From assembly GCA_963662155.1 (NCBI GenBank), contig OY759266.1, positions 13,399,835 through 13,463,834 on the forward strand: a DNA stretch of 64,000 nucleotides. The letters are read 5' to 3'. The notes under the pieces were generated by a model, which was given only the letters and a program-made list of their open reading frames with translations, did not search any database and was not told where the DNA came from. This stretch comes from Lamellibrachia columna. Taxonomy: Eukaryota; Annelida; Polychaeta; Sabellida; Siboglinidae. Position numbers and translations under genes: made by a program. Positions 1 through 12,450 of this stretch are shown piece by piece. How positions within the stretch are numbered: the stretch's first letter is position 1; the number at the start of each line of letters is the position of its first letter.

Positions 1-1187
1 GGGGTGAACAGCTGGAGGTTTAAGCTAAAAAAAACTATGGATCATTTTGCCGCAAGCATCGCAAGCCTGACGTTAACTTTTGAAATGTGGACATTTGACA
101 GGCTGCTAGCTGGACTCATGTAGTTGCAAAAAGGCTTAACTGAACTGCATGCAATGTGTAAATGTGACAGAAAATGTGGAGCGTCGTGAGTGTGAGTGTC
201 AGAGAAAGCATAAAGAAAATAAAACTACATTTGGCAATAATTATCAATATCGTATTTCCTAAAACGTGGATAACGTCGTTTTTGACGGGCGTCACCTTTA
301 AACATGGCGGATAAGATAATAAGATGTTTGAAATCGGCGTCCCAAAAACCTATATTTTCACACCAAAGTTACGGCTCTAGATGATGTAAGGGAGACCGGG
401 GCTAGTTGTATACAGGGGCAAGTTGTTACAGAGTCGTTTTACGAAAAGTCACAGCATCTCCAAGTCCACATCGAATTTTTCGGCAGAATAATAATTTATT
501 ATTTAATGTCCGGTGTCTGCACAATATCCGTGGGTCTGCTTCCTTTTAGTCACATAACTTATGGCCTGCAGCTATACTAAGCAGCAATTGGTGTTAAGGT
601 TCCAATTCGCATAGTCTACTGTTCAGTTCAGACAGCCCATAACAGTGGTTGGCGTGTGATCATGGCAGTTGACACATGTGTTGTAGTTGTTGTTGCTCAT
701 TACTAATGTAGTGTATCTCGACTTAGACTAATATATATACTGCTATGTGTTGGTATAGTGTGCATTGGCCCACTTACTGACGACGACGCCTAATAAGATC
801 GACGCCTAATAAGATGCAAAACAAGACGATGAGGAGGATATAGACAAGGATTAAATATTCAGAAAATGTTGATAATGCTTACCAAAATCATAGTTCAGCG
901 TGTTTAATCTCGAAAGTTGACTGTGCTTGTCATAAATAAAATAAAAATAAGACCTCGGCATTTGACATGAGTAATAACCCAGGAACGTTTGATAAATAAT
1001 ATGTATCGTTTTACATGCCAAAACAGGAGTCTTGAAATTGTATTTATTTGTACTGCTAATGACGTTCAAAGCCCTTCATCTGCTTGTGCCGAGCTACATC
1101 GCAGACCTGCTCCAGTTCTACCAACCCTGCAGAACGTTGCGATCCTCATCAGACTCTCTTCTGACTGTACGCAGTGCACATCTCCGC
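1..1187. repeat. long direct repeat, left copy
   Basis: Nearly identical to 28757-29909 and cut off by the window edge. The left copy lacks about 54 bp present at 29279-29332 and carries about 90 bp (roughly 750-840) absent from the right copy. It ends inside a LINE 3' region. Contains the GGGAGACCGGGGCTAGTTGT motif at 390. Confidence 0.9.
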
Positions 1188-1530
1188 CATTATGGTGATC
1201 GTGCCTTCTGCATCGCTGCTCCTCGCCTGTGGAACAGTCTTCCCCATGAGATGCGAAAATGTGACTCTCTATACACCTTCAAAAGACTCTTGAAAAACTC
1301 TCTTGTTTAAACGCGCATATTATTCTTAACTGTGAAATTGATTCGACTTTTAGTGCTATGTTCTGTGAACTTGGATTTGCTATGTTTTTATGTTTCTGTT
1401 TATTTATCTATTTATTTATTTTTAATCTTGACTCTCTTTAACTATGTTTGTGTCAGCGCCTTTGAACAGGGTCACCTGGATCCATGGCGCTCTAAAAGTG
1501 CTCTAATTATTATTATTATTATTACTGCCA
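1027..1530 (+). mobile_element. CR1/L2-like LINE, 3' end with (ATT)n tail
   Basis: The reading frame encodes LLVPSYIADLLQFY, then after a frame change AAPRLWNSLPHEMR and TFKRLLKN. APRLWNSLP is typical of the C-terminus of CR1/L2-type reverse transcriptase proteins. A short 3'UTR follows and ends in an (ATT)n run at 1505-1525, a usual tail for these elements. RT and endonuclease domains are missing: a 5'-truncated insertion. Confidence 0.78.
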
Positions 1531-1639
1531 TTCGGAATCAATATCTATATTACATTTCTATCATCATAAAAATTTCATTAGAACTAAGTAAAAGTTAGTG
1601 TGTATTCCAAAATAACCATACTGAGTTGCATATCATTAT

Positions 1640-1800
1640 CATTCGTGGGGACCAAAGTTCGAAACCACTGGTGTCTATGCCAGGGGAAGTAAACTATCTC
1701 CCGCAGGGAAATGGATAAACCTGTTGTTGAATCACTAACTCTAGAGAACGGAAACTGTAATAAGTCATAAGTCATTCCCATCTGGTATGGTTGCTTGCAG
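1640..1800 (+). repeat. dispersed repeat (SINE-like), partial copy
   Basis: Contains GGTGTCTATGCCAGGGGAAG, then CAGGGAAATGGA and a TCATAAGTCATA-like end, all recurring at 59640-59800. The two copies suggest a short interspersed element; no clear Pol III boxes here. Confidence 0.5.
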
Positions 1801-2459
1801 CCGAAACAAAACACGCGGTGAGCTCTTCATATTAAAATGTGAGCACAATTATACAAATCATTATCTGAAAGTGTGAATGTGTATATTAGCCACGGGAAAC
1901 CGAGACAAAAGATGTGAATGTATATAATAGGCGAATATGATTATAGTAGCGATATATGAGACGTCCTGCCCCGTGGGTCGGCCACACGTCACATTATTGT
2001 AGGACATCCGCTAAAATGGCTATAACCTTTTTCTGAGACTAGATACGTTAACAATTTCAATACATTGAATGTACTTAGAATAATAAATTAGATTGTTCAC
2101 AATATATATAAGACACACCAAAATATTCTCTCCGGCATGCCATGTCCCAAACCCCGTGCGTTATGCCCCACTATAAGGCCTGTTTACATGAGTGATTAAT
2201 TGTCCAATTGGTCGGGCTATATGCACAGTGTCGCATAACAAAGCGCAGCTATAATAATTATTACGTGTATCAGACACTGCGAGGCGCAACGTTCAACTCG
2301 CGCCAATCCAGACAAGAACAATCGCACTTTTACAAGACTTGAGACTTGACTCCAGACTTGTGCATTTAGGACTTGGTACTTACTTGGGACATACTTTGGA
2401 GTTGAGAATTCAATCCGATAGTTGATACTTCAGCAAGGACATAAACTACTTTATGTATT
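1801..2459. other. noncoding, no recognisable feature
   Basis: AT-rich unique-looking sequence with no open frame or repeat that I can support. Confidence 0.5.
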
Positions 2460-2540
2460 GTGAGTTTGTGTGTTTGTGCGTGCGTGAGTACGTGCGTGCG
2501 TGCACGAGTACGTGCGTACGTGCGTGCGTGCGTGCGTCCG
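2460..2540. repeat. (CGTG)n microsatellite
   Basis: Imperfect tetranucleotide array of GTGC/GTACG units. Short open frames on both strands here are translations of the array. Confidence 0.9.
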
Positions 2541-3099
2541 CGTGATCTGAGCGAAAGTATGTCGTTACATCTAGCCACAATCTTCACCAATGCCGGTTTA
2601 CCGACAACAAGACAGTATTGTGACTATTCAGGGTTGTGCCTACCTGTATAAAATGCGTATGCACGGTTGTAGCACGTTTTATTGAAGTGACGTGGTAGTG
2701 ACAAAGACTCGAGAACTCAAGTACAACTTTAGTCGTACTTTTTCTGACGTCCTAATTGCTTGGGACTTAACTCCTTGGTAAGGACGTGCACGCGGATGAC
2801 TTAGTCTTTGACATGAAAAAAACCCATTTCAAACAGCCCTCGTCTGATAATCTCTCGGATTGACAATGGGGCTTACGTCATTTGCTAGTACAGTGATCGC
2901 ATAACCTATACGGGGTATATACTGCTTTGCTTTACACATTCTCTCGGAAAACTACTGAGTTATTTGACTAACATATCAGCGCTCGGAATGCGCATTGTAA
3001 TACAAGCATAATTAGCCAAATAATAATAGGTATTAACAACTATTAACTCCCGATTCTTTCAAGACTTCGCATTGGTATAACCTTACAAAGATTAACCCA

Positions 3100-3320
3100 T
3101 TCTGAATCAGTCAGCCGGCTGACGACACAATAATTAGGAGCGCCGTGCTTCTGACATTTCCTTGGCTTGGTTATATAGAATATAAATTAATGTATATCTG
3201 ATTTGGTATACGAAGATATGAGAACTGTTATTAGGCATGATCTAATGTGTACGTGGTTTGATGTATAACGTCTCGACATATTTAATTATCTAGGTGTTAT
3301 TATGGATGAACATCTAAATT
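3100..3320 (+). repeat. diverged third copy of the 11.4/13.3-kb repeat
   Basis: Shares GAATCAGTCAGCCG, the segment around TATATCTGATTTGG and the TTTAATTAT...GGTGT end with positions 11450-11700 and 13310-13570, with many substitutions. Older copy of the same family. Confidence 0.7.
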
Positions 3321-3939
3321 GGAAAAAATCACGTTGACAAAACATTTCCAACAAATACTTCAAAACTATATGTGTACTTAATCAGATGAAATATGTGTGC
3401 CTATAAATGTGACCGAAAAATGACACTTCGAAATAATGCAATACGTATGGAAAGTGTATACAGGTACATAGCGCACATGGAACCAATTTTCAAAAGATTA
3501 AAATTTAATTACTAAAATATGAAACATTTTATAACTTGAGGAACTAACACTTTATTATAAATTATCACAGTTACCATCTAATATTACATCGAAATCACAA
3601 TATCCAGAATACTTCGCGAATTAGCAAAAAAAATTCAGGATAACATACAATGAACAACACCCCAACATTTCTGAAAAATAAGATCTATACCCACAGTATA
3701 CATGGATGTGTAGCATATGCCAAAATATATTATGCACGATCATATAATTAAAAACTACTACGTACACTAATAATAATGGATACTGCAACTGAATAATTAT
3801 TAGGGAAAGTGTTCTGTATAAAATATCAGTACGTTTCTAAGTAAGTAAAACATGGTGGCTCCAACGACAGAGACGAAATTTGGTTTTAGTAGGAGTCTCG
3901 CCCAAACCTGAAAAGAAGATCAACACTATTGATGATTTA
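3321..3939. other. noncoding, no recognisable feature
   Basis: AT-rich, low in open frames; nothing supportable found. Confidence 0.45.
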
Positions 3940-5172
3940 ACAAGATTTAACAAGATTTGCCATCCAAGCCAAAGGCCCAAATGGCAAGTGGACAAGGAAG
4001 CCATTGGCTTATCGAGAGTCCAACAATGTTCATCTACTTATAACCCGCCCTCCTGAGATATGTGTCAACCTTGTTTTTAAACATATTCACGCTGCTAGCA
4101 GTTACACAATCTGTAGACAATTTGTTCCATTCATTTATTGTCCTCTGTGAGAACGAGTGCTTCCTGATGTCCAATCTACATTGATCCTTTACTAATTTTA
4201 CCTCATGTCCTCTAGTTCTGCTATCCTTCTTGAGTGAGAAAAACATATTTCTATCAATATTTTCATACCCATTCAATATCTTAAAAACTTCAATCTGATC
4301 TCCTCTTAACCTCCTTGTCTCTAAAGTTGTTAAACCACATTCCTTCAGGCGTTCTTCATAACTAAGGTCTCTCAGTTCTAGAATCATTTTAGTTGCTCTC
4401 CTTTGTATGCGTTCAAGCGTATCTATATCCTTCTTACGATATGGTCTCCATGCTTGTATACAGTATTCTAAATGAGGTCTAACTATTGCTTTATAAAGAG
4501 GTATAATTAACTTTTTCCCTTGTATGTTATGTTTCTTCTAATCAATCCAAGAATTTGATTACCCTTTGAAGCTGCAATACCACACTGCTCTGAAACTTTC
4601 ATATCAGCGCTTATTGTAACTCCTAAGTCCTTTTCTTTTACAGTAGTACCCAGAACAGTATCTCCCATTTTATAGTTTACATCCAAGTTCCCATGTCCTG
4701 TATATAGGCATTTACATTTCCCAAAATTTAACAACATCTGCCATTTCTCAGACCATTTCACTAATCTGTCTAGATCGTTATGTAAATGTTGTTTATTACC
4801 ATCAGTATTAACCTTTCTAAACAGTTTTGTGTCATCTGCAAATGTCAGTACGTTACTTGTTATACTGTTGTCCAAGTCATTGATATATATTAAGAATAAT
4901 ATAGGTCCTAATACTGATCCTTGAGGTACCCCACTCAAAACCGATTTCCAATTTGAAACTTCTCCATCCACTACAACTCGTTGCTATCCCCGATACCATG
5001 GGCTTTTAATTTAAGTAGTAATCTTTGATGTGGCACTTTGTCAAAAGCTTTCTGAAAATCTAAGTAGATAATATCTACTGGCGATCCCACGTCTATCCAC
5101 TTAGTGATTTCTTCCAAAAAACATAACATATTTGTTAAGCATGACCTCGCTTTAAGGAATCCAAAGCGGTGG
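3940..5172 (-). mobile_element. Rex/CR1-like LINE, 3' half (RT and tail)
   Basis: On the minus strand, from 5172 downward: RT motif A region (IIYLDFQKAFDKVPHQRLLL), then SGVPQGSVLGPILFLIYIND (motif B region), FADDTKLFR (catalytic FADD), KEKDLGVTI, and a C-terminal domain ending NMFKNKVDTYLRRAGYK. The 3'UTR contains AAGCCAATGGCTTCCTTGTC and ends in tandem ATCTTGTTAA units near 3940. Stops and a frame change near 4980 and 4507 show it is dead. The 5' end abuts a Gypsy fragment. Confidence 0.88.
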
Positions 5173-5800
5173 TTTCCAGACTGTTTTGCTGGAATAGGAA
5201 ACTTCCATGGCGAAGAAGAGATTCACCTCAAGCCAGCTGCGACACCACTCATAGATCAACAGCGTCGCTGCTCGATACGCCTACGTCCAAAACTGCAACT
5301 TGAAATAAAGAAGATGGAAGACCAAGGCATTATATGCAAAGTCACGAGGCACACATACTGGTGTTCTTCACTCACATATGTCATGAAATCTGATGGAAGT
5401 TTGCGTGTATGCCTGGACCCCCCCAGAAGCTGAACAAAGCACTGAAACGATGTCCTCACAAGATTCCCACTGTTGAGGAGATAACTCCAGCATTTTCCAA
5501 GGCAAAATACTTTACAAAGCTGGACGCAAAAGCGGGATACTGAAGTGTGAAGTTGGTACCGTCTTCTCAAGAGCTCACCACCTTCAGAACCCCTTTTGGA
5601 TGTTAATGTTTCAATGTCCTACCCTTTGGATTGGGTATCAGCCAAGATTTGTTCCAACAACGCATGGATGCCATCATCCAACAGTGTGAAGGATGTGTTG
5701 GGATCAGCGATGATATCACTATCTACGGAGAAACTGAGGAACAACACGATGAAAAAGTCATTAACTAAGAAAGTGATGGTTCAGGGAAATCATAGTCATT
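5173..5800 (+). pseudogene. Ty3/Gypsy retrotransposon, reverse transcriptase fragment
   Basis: Part of the pol gene of an LTR retrotransposon, starting at the FAGIGNFHGEEEIHL segment just before RT. It shows EDQGIICKVT, SDGSLRVCLDP, the TKLDAKAGY (motif A) region near 5515-5545, an LPFGLGIS-like segment near 5625 and ISDDI (catalytic DD) near 5705. Frame changes near 5430 and stop codons near 5540 and 5590 interrupt it. No LTRs, protease, RNase H or integrase are visible. Fossil fragment joined to the LINE piece at about 5173. Confidence 0.85.
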
Positions 5801-6130
5801 CTCATTAATGACAAAACGCGATCGAATGCGACCAATCTCAACTGTGAAGTATTTCGAAAAAGAACTACGCAATGTATCCAATGAAGATATGACAAGTCAG
5901 TATCCATTAGGTTGGTTTTTACCATGCTCCATTATATAATGGTTGAGAAACTGAGCCAGGATAGCCTGCGCTTAATTAACATCCGTATTGGCCTCTTCTT
6001 GGCAATTCGTGTCTTTTTGATTGTTCATTTAAATGACTGCATGATGTAGGCATCAAACACAACTTCCACGCGTTTGATACTCGCTGTAACATGGCTAGTT
6101 ACATACCTCAGGAAGACCATTGCGTATTCA
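5801..6130. other. noncoding, no recognisable feature
   Basis: No coding or repeat signal that I can support between the Gypsy fragment and the small LINE piece. Confidence 0.4.
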
Positions 6131-6135
6131 TCAAA

Positions 6136-6270
6136 AGGTAATAACATTTTTGGGTTGATTAGGAGAAACATATCATACAAGGAAAAAAGCTAATTATACC
6201 TCTGTATAGCAATAGTTAGACCTCATTTAGAATATTGTAAACAAGCGTGGATACCATATCGTAAGAAGAA
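6136..6270 (+). mobile_element. fragment of the Rex/CR1-like LINE, opposite orientation
   Basis: Closely matches 4430-4575 read on the other strand (FGLIRRN, then IAIVRPHLEYC). A short internal piece, so a rearranged or inverted remnant rather than an independent 3' insertion. Confidence 0.75.
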
Positions 6271-6284
6271 TGCCCTGCACTGGC

Positions 6285-6490
6285 CTATAATTTGAGCCAA
6301 AGACCGGCCCGCAATTAGCAGTTAGAATCCAGGCCAGCACAAACTCGTCAAGCCCAGCCCGGCCCTGGACTGCAAAGTAGAATTTAGGCCCAGGCCCGGC
6401 CCAGACCGTTAATGTTTGGCCAAAGCCCGGCCCGCACGTTTCAGGCCCAGGCCCGGCCCATACCCGCGGGCCAAAGACGGATAAAACCGC
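6285..6490. repeat. GC-rich degenerate CCCGGCCC repeat
   Basis: Imperfect repeats of a GGCCCAGGCCCGGCCC-type core in an otherwise AT-rich region. The open frames here translate to Gly/Pro/Arg-rich low complexity and are not believed. Confidence 0.65.
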
Positions 6491-6609
6491 AGCCTGCAAG
6501 CCCGCGAATAGTAGACAAGTGGTTTTGGATAAGCAAGGATGGCCCCATGTTCGATGGTAACTAAAAATACATTGGGAAAAAACCCGGGCGATAATAGGTA
6601 ATATGTGCA

Positions 6610-6745
6610 GTGTGAGAGTATAGGGGACACCAGCGCATGCTAGCGGCTGTAAGACTACGTGGTCATCATCAGCGCTCCCTAGCAACGAAAGGACTGGTCG
6701 AGGAATGGTCTAAGAGGGGTCAGAGGTCATCCAACGTAAGGGAGC
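6610..6745 (+). repeat. left arm of an inverted-repeat pair
   Basis: Reverse complement of most of 11000-11170: shares GTGTGAGAGTAT, CGCTCCCTAGC, AAAGGACTGGTC and GTCAGAGGTCAT in the same order. The arms flank the LINE block at 6796-9963. Confidence 0.8.
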
Positions 6746-6757
6746 GGCGGTGGCGGC

Positions 6758-6788
<31 letters not shown>

Positions 6789-6789
6789 A
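6745..6789. repeat. (CGG)n microsatellite
   Basis: GGCGGTGGCGGCGG-type array directly before the duplicated LINE leader. Confidence 0.92.
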
Positions 6790-6795
6790 ACATCA

Positions 6796-7583
6796 TTCAT
6801 TAACATGGATAAAAGGGCCTGACGAGGAAACGAGAAAGGAACAAAACACGGTATTGTACGAGTGCACACGTATTTTATTGAACAACACAAGCGTGATACA
6901 AGAAGGGTAGCGTATAATACCACTAACCTGATAAAGTTTATCTTCTAATTAATTTTATTAAACATTAATTAACAACTCATATAGTTGGTTGGTGCTGCTT
7001 GCAGTGCAGGTTTTAGTGATGCGTCAAGTGTGGTAGTGGGTAGCGTGGTTGTCACCTCTGCTTTCAGCTTCCACCACGGACCATCCGCCTCTCGCCAGGA
7101 CGGACGCGATAAGTATAATACGGGTGACCAAACAAGTAAGATTCGTGGGAGAGACAACATCACCATGGGAACGTCGAACATTAGAACAATTCATTAACAT
7201 GGATAAAAGGGCCTGACGAGGAAACGAGAAAGGAACAAAACACGGTATTGTACGAGTGCACACGTATTTTATTGAACAACACAAGCGTGATACAAGAAGG
7301 GTAGCGTATAATACCACTAACCTGATAAAGTTTATCTTCTAATTAATTTTATTAAACATTAATTAACAACTCATATAGTTGGTTGGTGCTGCTTGCAGTG
7401 CAGGTTTTAGTGATGCGTCAAGTGTGGTAGTGGGTAGCGTGGTTGTCACCTCTGCTTTCAGCTTCCACCACGGACCATCCGCCTCTCGCCAGGACGGACG
7501 CGATAAGTATAATACGGGTGACCAAACAAGTAAGATTCGTGGGAGAGACAACATCACCATGGGAACGTCGAACATTAGAACAA
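6796..7583 (+). repeat. two tandem 394-bp leader monomers of a LINE
   Basis: 6796-7189 and 7190-7583 appear identical. Each ends with the first codons of the endonuclease frame (MGTSNIRT), and the second continues straight into the LINE. The layout resembles the promoter monomers of some LINEs. Confidence 0.88.
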
Positions 7584-9963
7584 TGAGACCAGCAAGGAAA
7601 CTAAAAGAACTCACATATGAGACGGACAGGTACCGCTGGAACCTCCTTGGATTATGCGAAGTACGGTGGAAGAACTTCGGCGAAACAACAACCGAAGAGG
7701 GACACAAACTGTGGTGAAGAGAATAAACATGAATACGGCGTTGGTTTTCGTGTTCACAAAAACATCATGAAATCTGTCATGGGATGTCGTCCAATCTCCA
7801 GCAGACTCATTTCCATCCGCCCAAGGGCAGACCCATTCAACATCACAGTAATACAAGTTTACCCCCAACGACTGACTACAGCAATGACCAAATAGAAGAT
7901 TTCTACAGCCAACTACAGAGAATCATCGACCAGGCTCCTAAGAAGGATATCCTAATTGTGCAGGGAGATTGGAATGCAAAGGTTGGCAAAGATACACAAG
8001 AGAACTGGCAAGATATCTGCGGGCCTTTCTGCAATGCAACTACCAACGAAAGAGGCCTTAGGATCCTGGAGTTTGCTACTTACAACAAACTAGGTCTGGC
8101 CAATACATATGGTCCTCACAAAGCATCCATGAGATGGACGTAGCACTCTCCGAATGGCCAGCATCACAATCAGATCAATTACATATTGCTGAAACAGCGA
8201 TTCCGGTCTGGCATAAATATTGCAAAGACGCGGAGCTTTCCAGGAGCAGACATAGGAAGTGATCATGAATGTCCGTCTCCGTCTGAAAAAAGATTGTCAA
8301 ACCAAAGCAAGTAAGGATGAAGTTCGCCCTAGAGAAGTTGAAAGACCCTAAAATTGCAGAAGCATTCCAATCAATGATAGGTGGGAAATTTGCGCCTCTT
8401 ACCATCCTACAGGAAGAAAACACCGACATAGAAACATTGAATAACACGTTCAACAATGCAGTGACAGATACAGCCAGTGTGATCCTCGGCAAACACCGCC
8501 ATAAGAAAAAAACCTGGGTCACCACCGAACTACTCGACATGTGTGATAAAAGAAGAGTACTAAAAAGGGGGAAGAACAGCCCCGGGGAACTGGTAAATAT
8601 AGGGAAATCAATAAAGAAATCAGAACAGGCATGAAAGAAGCCAAAGAAAAATGGATAGAAGAACAGTGCAGTGAAATAGAAGACAACCTGAACAAGAACA
8701 ATAGCAAAAGAGCATTCCAAGTCATAAAAGATCTGACAAGTGAGAAGAAAGGAAAAATAAACACCATCCAAGACAAGTCAGGAAAATGCCTCACGGAAGA
8801 AAGAGAGATTATCAACCGATGGACAGAATACTGCACCGAGTTATACAACAGCCGGACCAAAGGAAATGCAGCAGTATTGGGTTGTCCTATGAACACCGAA
8901 GAGGATAACTTCCCAATTTTTCGTAAAGAAGTGGAGGCTGCAGCTAAATACTTAAAGAAAGGGAAATCAGCTGGAGTTGACAACATTCCAGCTGAATTAA
9001 TACAAGCTGGGGAAGAAACTGTGACCAACATCCTCACAGCAATCTGCACTAAGATCTGGCAGACAGGAGATTGACGTACTCCATGGATCCAATCAATAGT
9101 CATAACACTTCCAAAAAAGGCAACCTACAATTGTGTCAAAACTACCAGACAATCAGCCTCATCAGCCACCCAAGTAAAGTCATGTTGAAGGTCATCGTTA
9201 ACAGACTCAAGCCACAACCAGAGGACATCATCGCTGAAGAACAGGCCGGCTTTCGAGCAGGACACAGTACTACAGAGCAAATTTTCAATCTTAGAATCCT
9301 CTGCGAAAAGTACTTGCAACACCAAGAAGATCTCTACCATGTCTTTATTGACTTCAAGAAGGCATTTGACAGGGTATGGCATGCAGCGTTATGGGCAACC
9401 ATGAGAAAATACAACATCGGTGTCAACCTTGTTCCAGCCATAGAACATCTGTATGAAAAGACCACCAGCGCAGTCCTTATGAATGTTTTTTTTTTTCGCA
9501 CCACCAATGGAGTCCGCCAGGGCTGCCTTCTATCACCCACTCTATTTAATATATTTTTAGAGAGAATCATGACTGACGCCCTTGAAGATCACGTAGGAAC
9601 AGTTAGCATCGGAGGCAGGACAATAACAAATTTACGCTTTGCAGATGATATCGATGGTTTAGCAGGGGATGAACAGGAGCTGACCCAGTGAGCCGCCTCG
9701 ACAATACATCTACGTCCTACGGAATGGAAATTAGTGCAGAGAAAACCAAGCTAATGACCAACAACACCAATGGCATCAACAAGAAGATCACAGTGAATGG
9801 ACAAAGATTAGAAACAGTGTCCAAGTGCAAGTACCTGGGTTCAGGTATTATGGACGAGGGATCCAAACCTGAGATCATTTCAAGGATTACCCAGACAACA
9901 GCAGCGATGACAAGACTGAAACCAATATGGAAAGATACAAACATCACCTGTCGCTACTGCTGA
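7559..9963 (+). mobile_element. RTE-like LINE, endonuclease and reverse transcriptase, decayed
   Basis: Single-ORF non-LTR element. The endonuclease starts MGTSNIRTM, shows LLGLCEVRW and, in later frames, VQGDWNAKVGKD (GDxN catalytic region) near 7960. The RT region runs from about 8317: motif A FIDFKKAFDRV (about 9343-9375), GVRQGCLLSPTLFNIF (about 9511), RFADDIDGLAGD (catalytic FADD, about 9637), then KCKYLGSGI in the C-terminal part. A stop near 7715 and frame changes near 7740, 7890, 8150-8310, 8634, 9071 and 9690 mean no intact protein. A T-run at 9488-9496 lies within the RT. The C-terminal end is truncated around 9963. Confidence 0.88.
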
Positions 9964-10999
9964 CGGAGCACTTTCCGTGACGTGTCTGGGCACGTTTCGC
10001 GAGGAATCTGCTTTTTTTCTGGTTTTTTTCTGTTTTTTTCTGGTCACTTCCATAACTATATTTAGTATTGTTCTGTGTGCGGCTTACGTCAGCTGCATGT
10101 CCTTATTTGGTATTGTTCTGTGTGTGTGGCTTATCGCTCCCGTCCGCAATACCAAATATGGATGTGCGTGACTTCGTTCGAATGCTATAAACGTGTTCTC
10201 CGATTTCTGCACAGCAGTTCACTTCACGTTCGATTCAACACCATGGTCATGCTATATAGCGTACTGTACCGTTAACAAAGGGTCACCTTCTACGTGTCTC
10301 ACTCTGGTTTTCGTTTGATTTCAGCTTTCATTATCAGCCTATGTCGAACGAACAATGACAGTTTTGTTCCTTGACCTATTCTACTATTTTATATTTTCGT
10401 TATATATCAATATTTAAAAATAATGTACCAATATTTAATTATATTACAATGCTTTACTATTATATCCTATGTCATTATTTTTTAATATTTAATAAAATGT
10501 GCTCGTACTCTTATTCGATAGTAGGGTGTCGTGTCGATTTCTAACCACGCTAGCAAAAGAAAGACGACCACGTTTCACCCTGCTAGCAAATCGTGACCTA
10601 GCGGTCGAACGTCCATGCACGCAGTGAGAAAAACGTAGTCATACATGTAGGCTATACAATACATATCGCATCATCACATTATATCGAGAACTTTTCGTCG
10701 TATGTCGTCTTATGTCGACACCTATATACTGACTATACTACCTCAGTCCTGCATAAATACCGCACTTGCAACATTGTTACTGATTGGCGCAGTAGCAACA
10801 TTGTTATCGATAACGTCCTTTGATCTCGCAGTACGGCTTACAGCCGGATAGAAGCACATACTGCAAACCGAGTCTAACACACGCGCTTAGGGTCAGACCA
10901 CAGCTCTCAGGGAGTTCGGGTTAGGGGGTCGGGATAGTAGGGTTCATTACGTTAGGTTTATACAGCCGACAACAGGTTGGGGTTCGGATTAGGGCTGCT
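9964..10999. other. noncoding, T-rich and AT-rich stretch
   Basis: Begins with three runs of T7 (10010-10040), then an AT-rich part near 10390-10500. Scattered GGTTAGG-like words near 10910-10990 are too irregular to be telomeric. No gene seen. Confidence 0.5.
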
Positions 11000-11170
11000 G
11001 CTCCCTTACGTCCGATGACCTCTGACCCTATTACAGGACTCCTTGACCATTCCTTGACCAGTCCTTTTGTCGCTAGGGAGCGTTGATGATGTCCCTAGTG
11101 TAGTACTACAGTCACCAGGGAGCGTTCATGGTCTCTGAACGATAGTATACCTCTTTTCCCATACTCTCAC
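11000..11170 (-). repeat. right arm of an inverted-repeat pair
   Basis: Inverted counterpart of 6610-6745, with about 35 extra bases. Together the arms may be the ends of a foldback-type element split by a LINE insertion. Confidence 0.78.
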
Positions 11171-11433
11171 ACAGAACCGGAAGTTAGCTCCAGTCGCCAG
11201 GAGGCGCTGATGCAGTCGCCATGGGCGCTCAGGCTACCCAGAAGGCTGTGCGCAGTCAATCGTACACATGGCCCCTCGTTACCCACCTATTTCCTATACT
11301 TTAATACAGTGAGGGGCCATGAGGTCCTTTTGAGCGATAATGGCATCTTTTTCACTATACTTTAACACAGAACTGGAAGTGCCCCGAAACATGCAACCTC
11401 ATTTGATCGGTCAGAAGAGCACACATACTTTCA

Positions 11434-12450
11434 AAGCTAAGCACATTGTGAATCAGTCAGCCGTGCTAACAACACGCGAAGTAGGAGCACCGTGTTTCTG
11501 ACCTTTCTGTGACGTGGTTACATAGAATATAAATTGGTGCATATCTGATTTGGCATACGAATATACGAGCACTGTAGGGACACGTTTGTGCCATCTGTGT
11601 AAGCGATGTGTACATTAATAAACGTGTTCTAGTGTGTATATGGTTTGATGCATAAAGATGTCACGACAAATTTAATTATTTCGGTGTCATAATGGATGGA
11701 TGAAAGCCATTTGATATGCGTATAAGAAGCAACGACTTTCCTTCAGATATTTCGCTTGATTTTAAGTACATTTATAAAACATTATGTGGTGACTTCACGT
11801 GAACTTGAGAGTTTTCAAATTGGCCACTGTAACATACTGTAAGCCGGGAGTAAATCGTACCTAAACTAATTCCGAGATCTCTTCGGCAAAGTCCACAACG
11901 TATTTAACCCCGTATCGTCGTTTGTACTTCTGACATTCTTCCCCGGCCAGTCGTTCGTCCAACTGGTGATTCCTTTTTCTGGTCCATACCTTCGTCTGCC
12001 CCGTGATACGTGCGTCTTCCAGTGTGCACGGGTCGTCCACTCATTGGCAGTAAAGGAGGTGGGACATTGCTTGAGAAGTTCCCTGCAGTCGCCTGTGCTT
12101 TCTCGTTGTTGTCTTTGTTCGGCCGACGCCGGTTCGAAGACGGTTTAGTAGAGCCATGGTTGGTCAGGCCCTGCTGGCAGGGATTCAGCTGGTCGTAATC
12201 CCATTTTGTTCATTGCTGGTGCATTTATTTCCAGTCTGGTACTGCTGGGCGAAACGTTCAGTTGTGTTGTGGAGATCAAGAAGCTTTTCCGCATCAGTCG
12301 ATTCGCAATCTGTTATACATCTGTGTGCAATTTATGTTTTTTAAATCATTGCAATTATTTGTCCATAGAGAATCAAATGATGGAGATTTCAATATCCGGA
12401 ACGGATATTTTCTGGCTATATCAAAATGACGGAGGCTCCGTAGGAATGAC
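11434..12450 (+). repeat. about 1.0-kb direct repeat, left copy
   Basis: Almost identical to 13296-14305, offset 1,870 bp in the middle and slightly less at the ends. Identical short frames (MIPFSGPYLRLPRDTCVF) occur in both because the DNA is duplicated. Boundaries are defined by AAAGCTAAGCACATTGT and the CGGAACGGATATTTTC segment. Confidence 0.88.

Noticed and set aside
6227..6685. Gly/Pro/Arg-rich minus-strand frame
   Set aside because: Translation of the GC-rich CCCGGCCC repeat; no start context or conserved domain.
10905..10995. GGTTAGGG-like words resembling telomere repeats
   Set aside because: Irregular, only a few imperfect copies.
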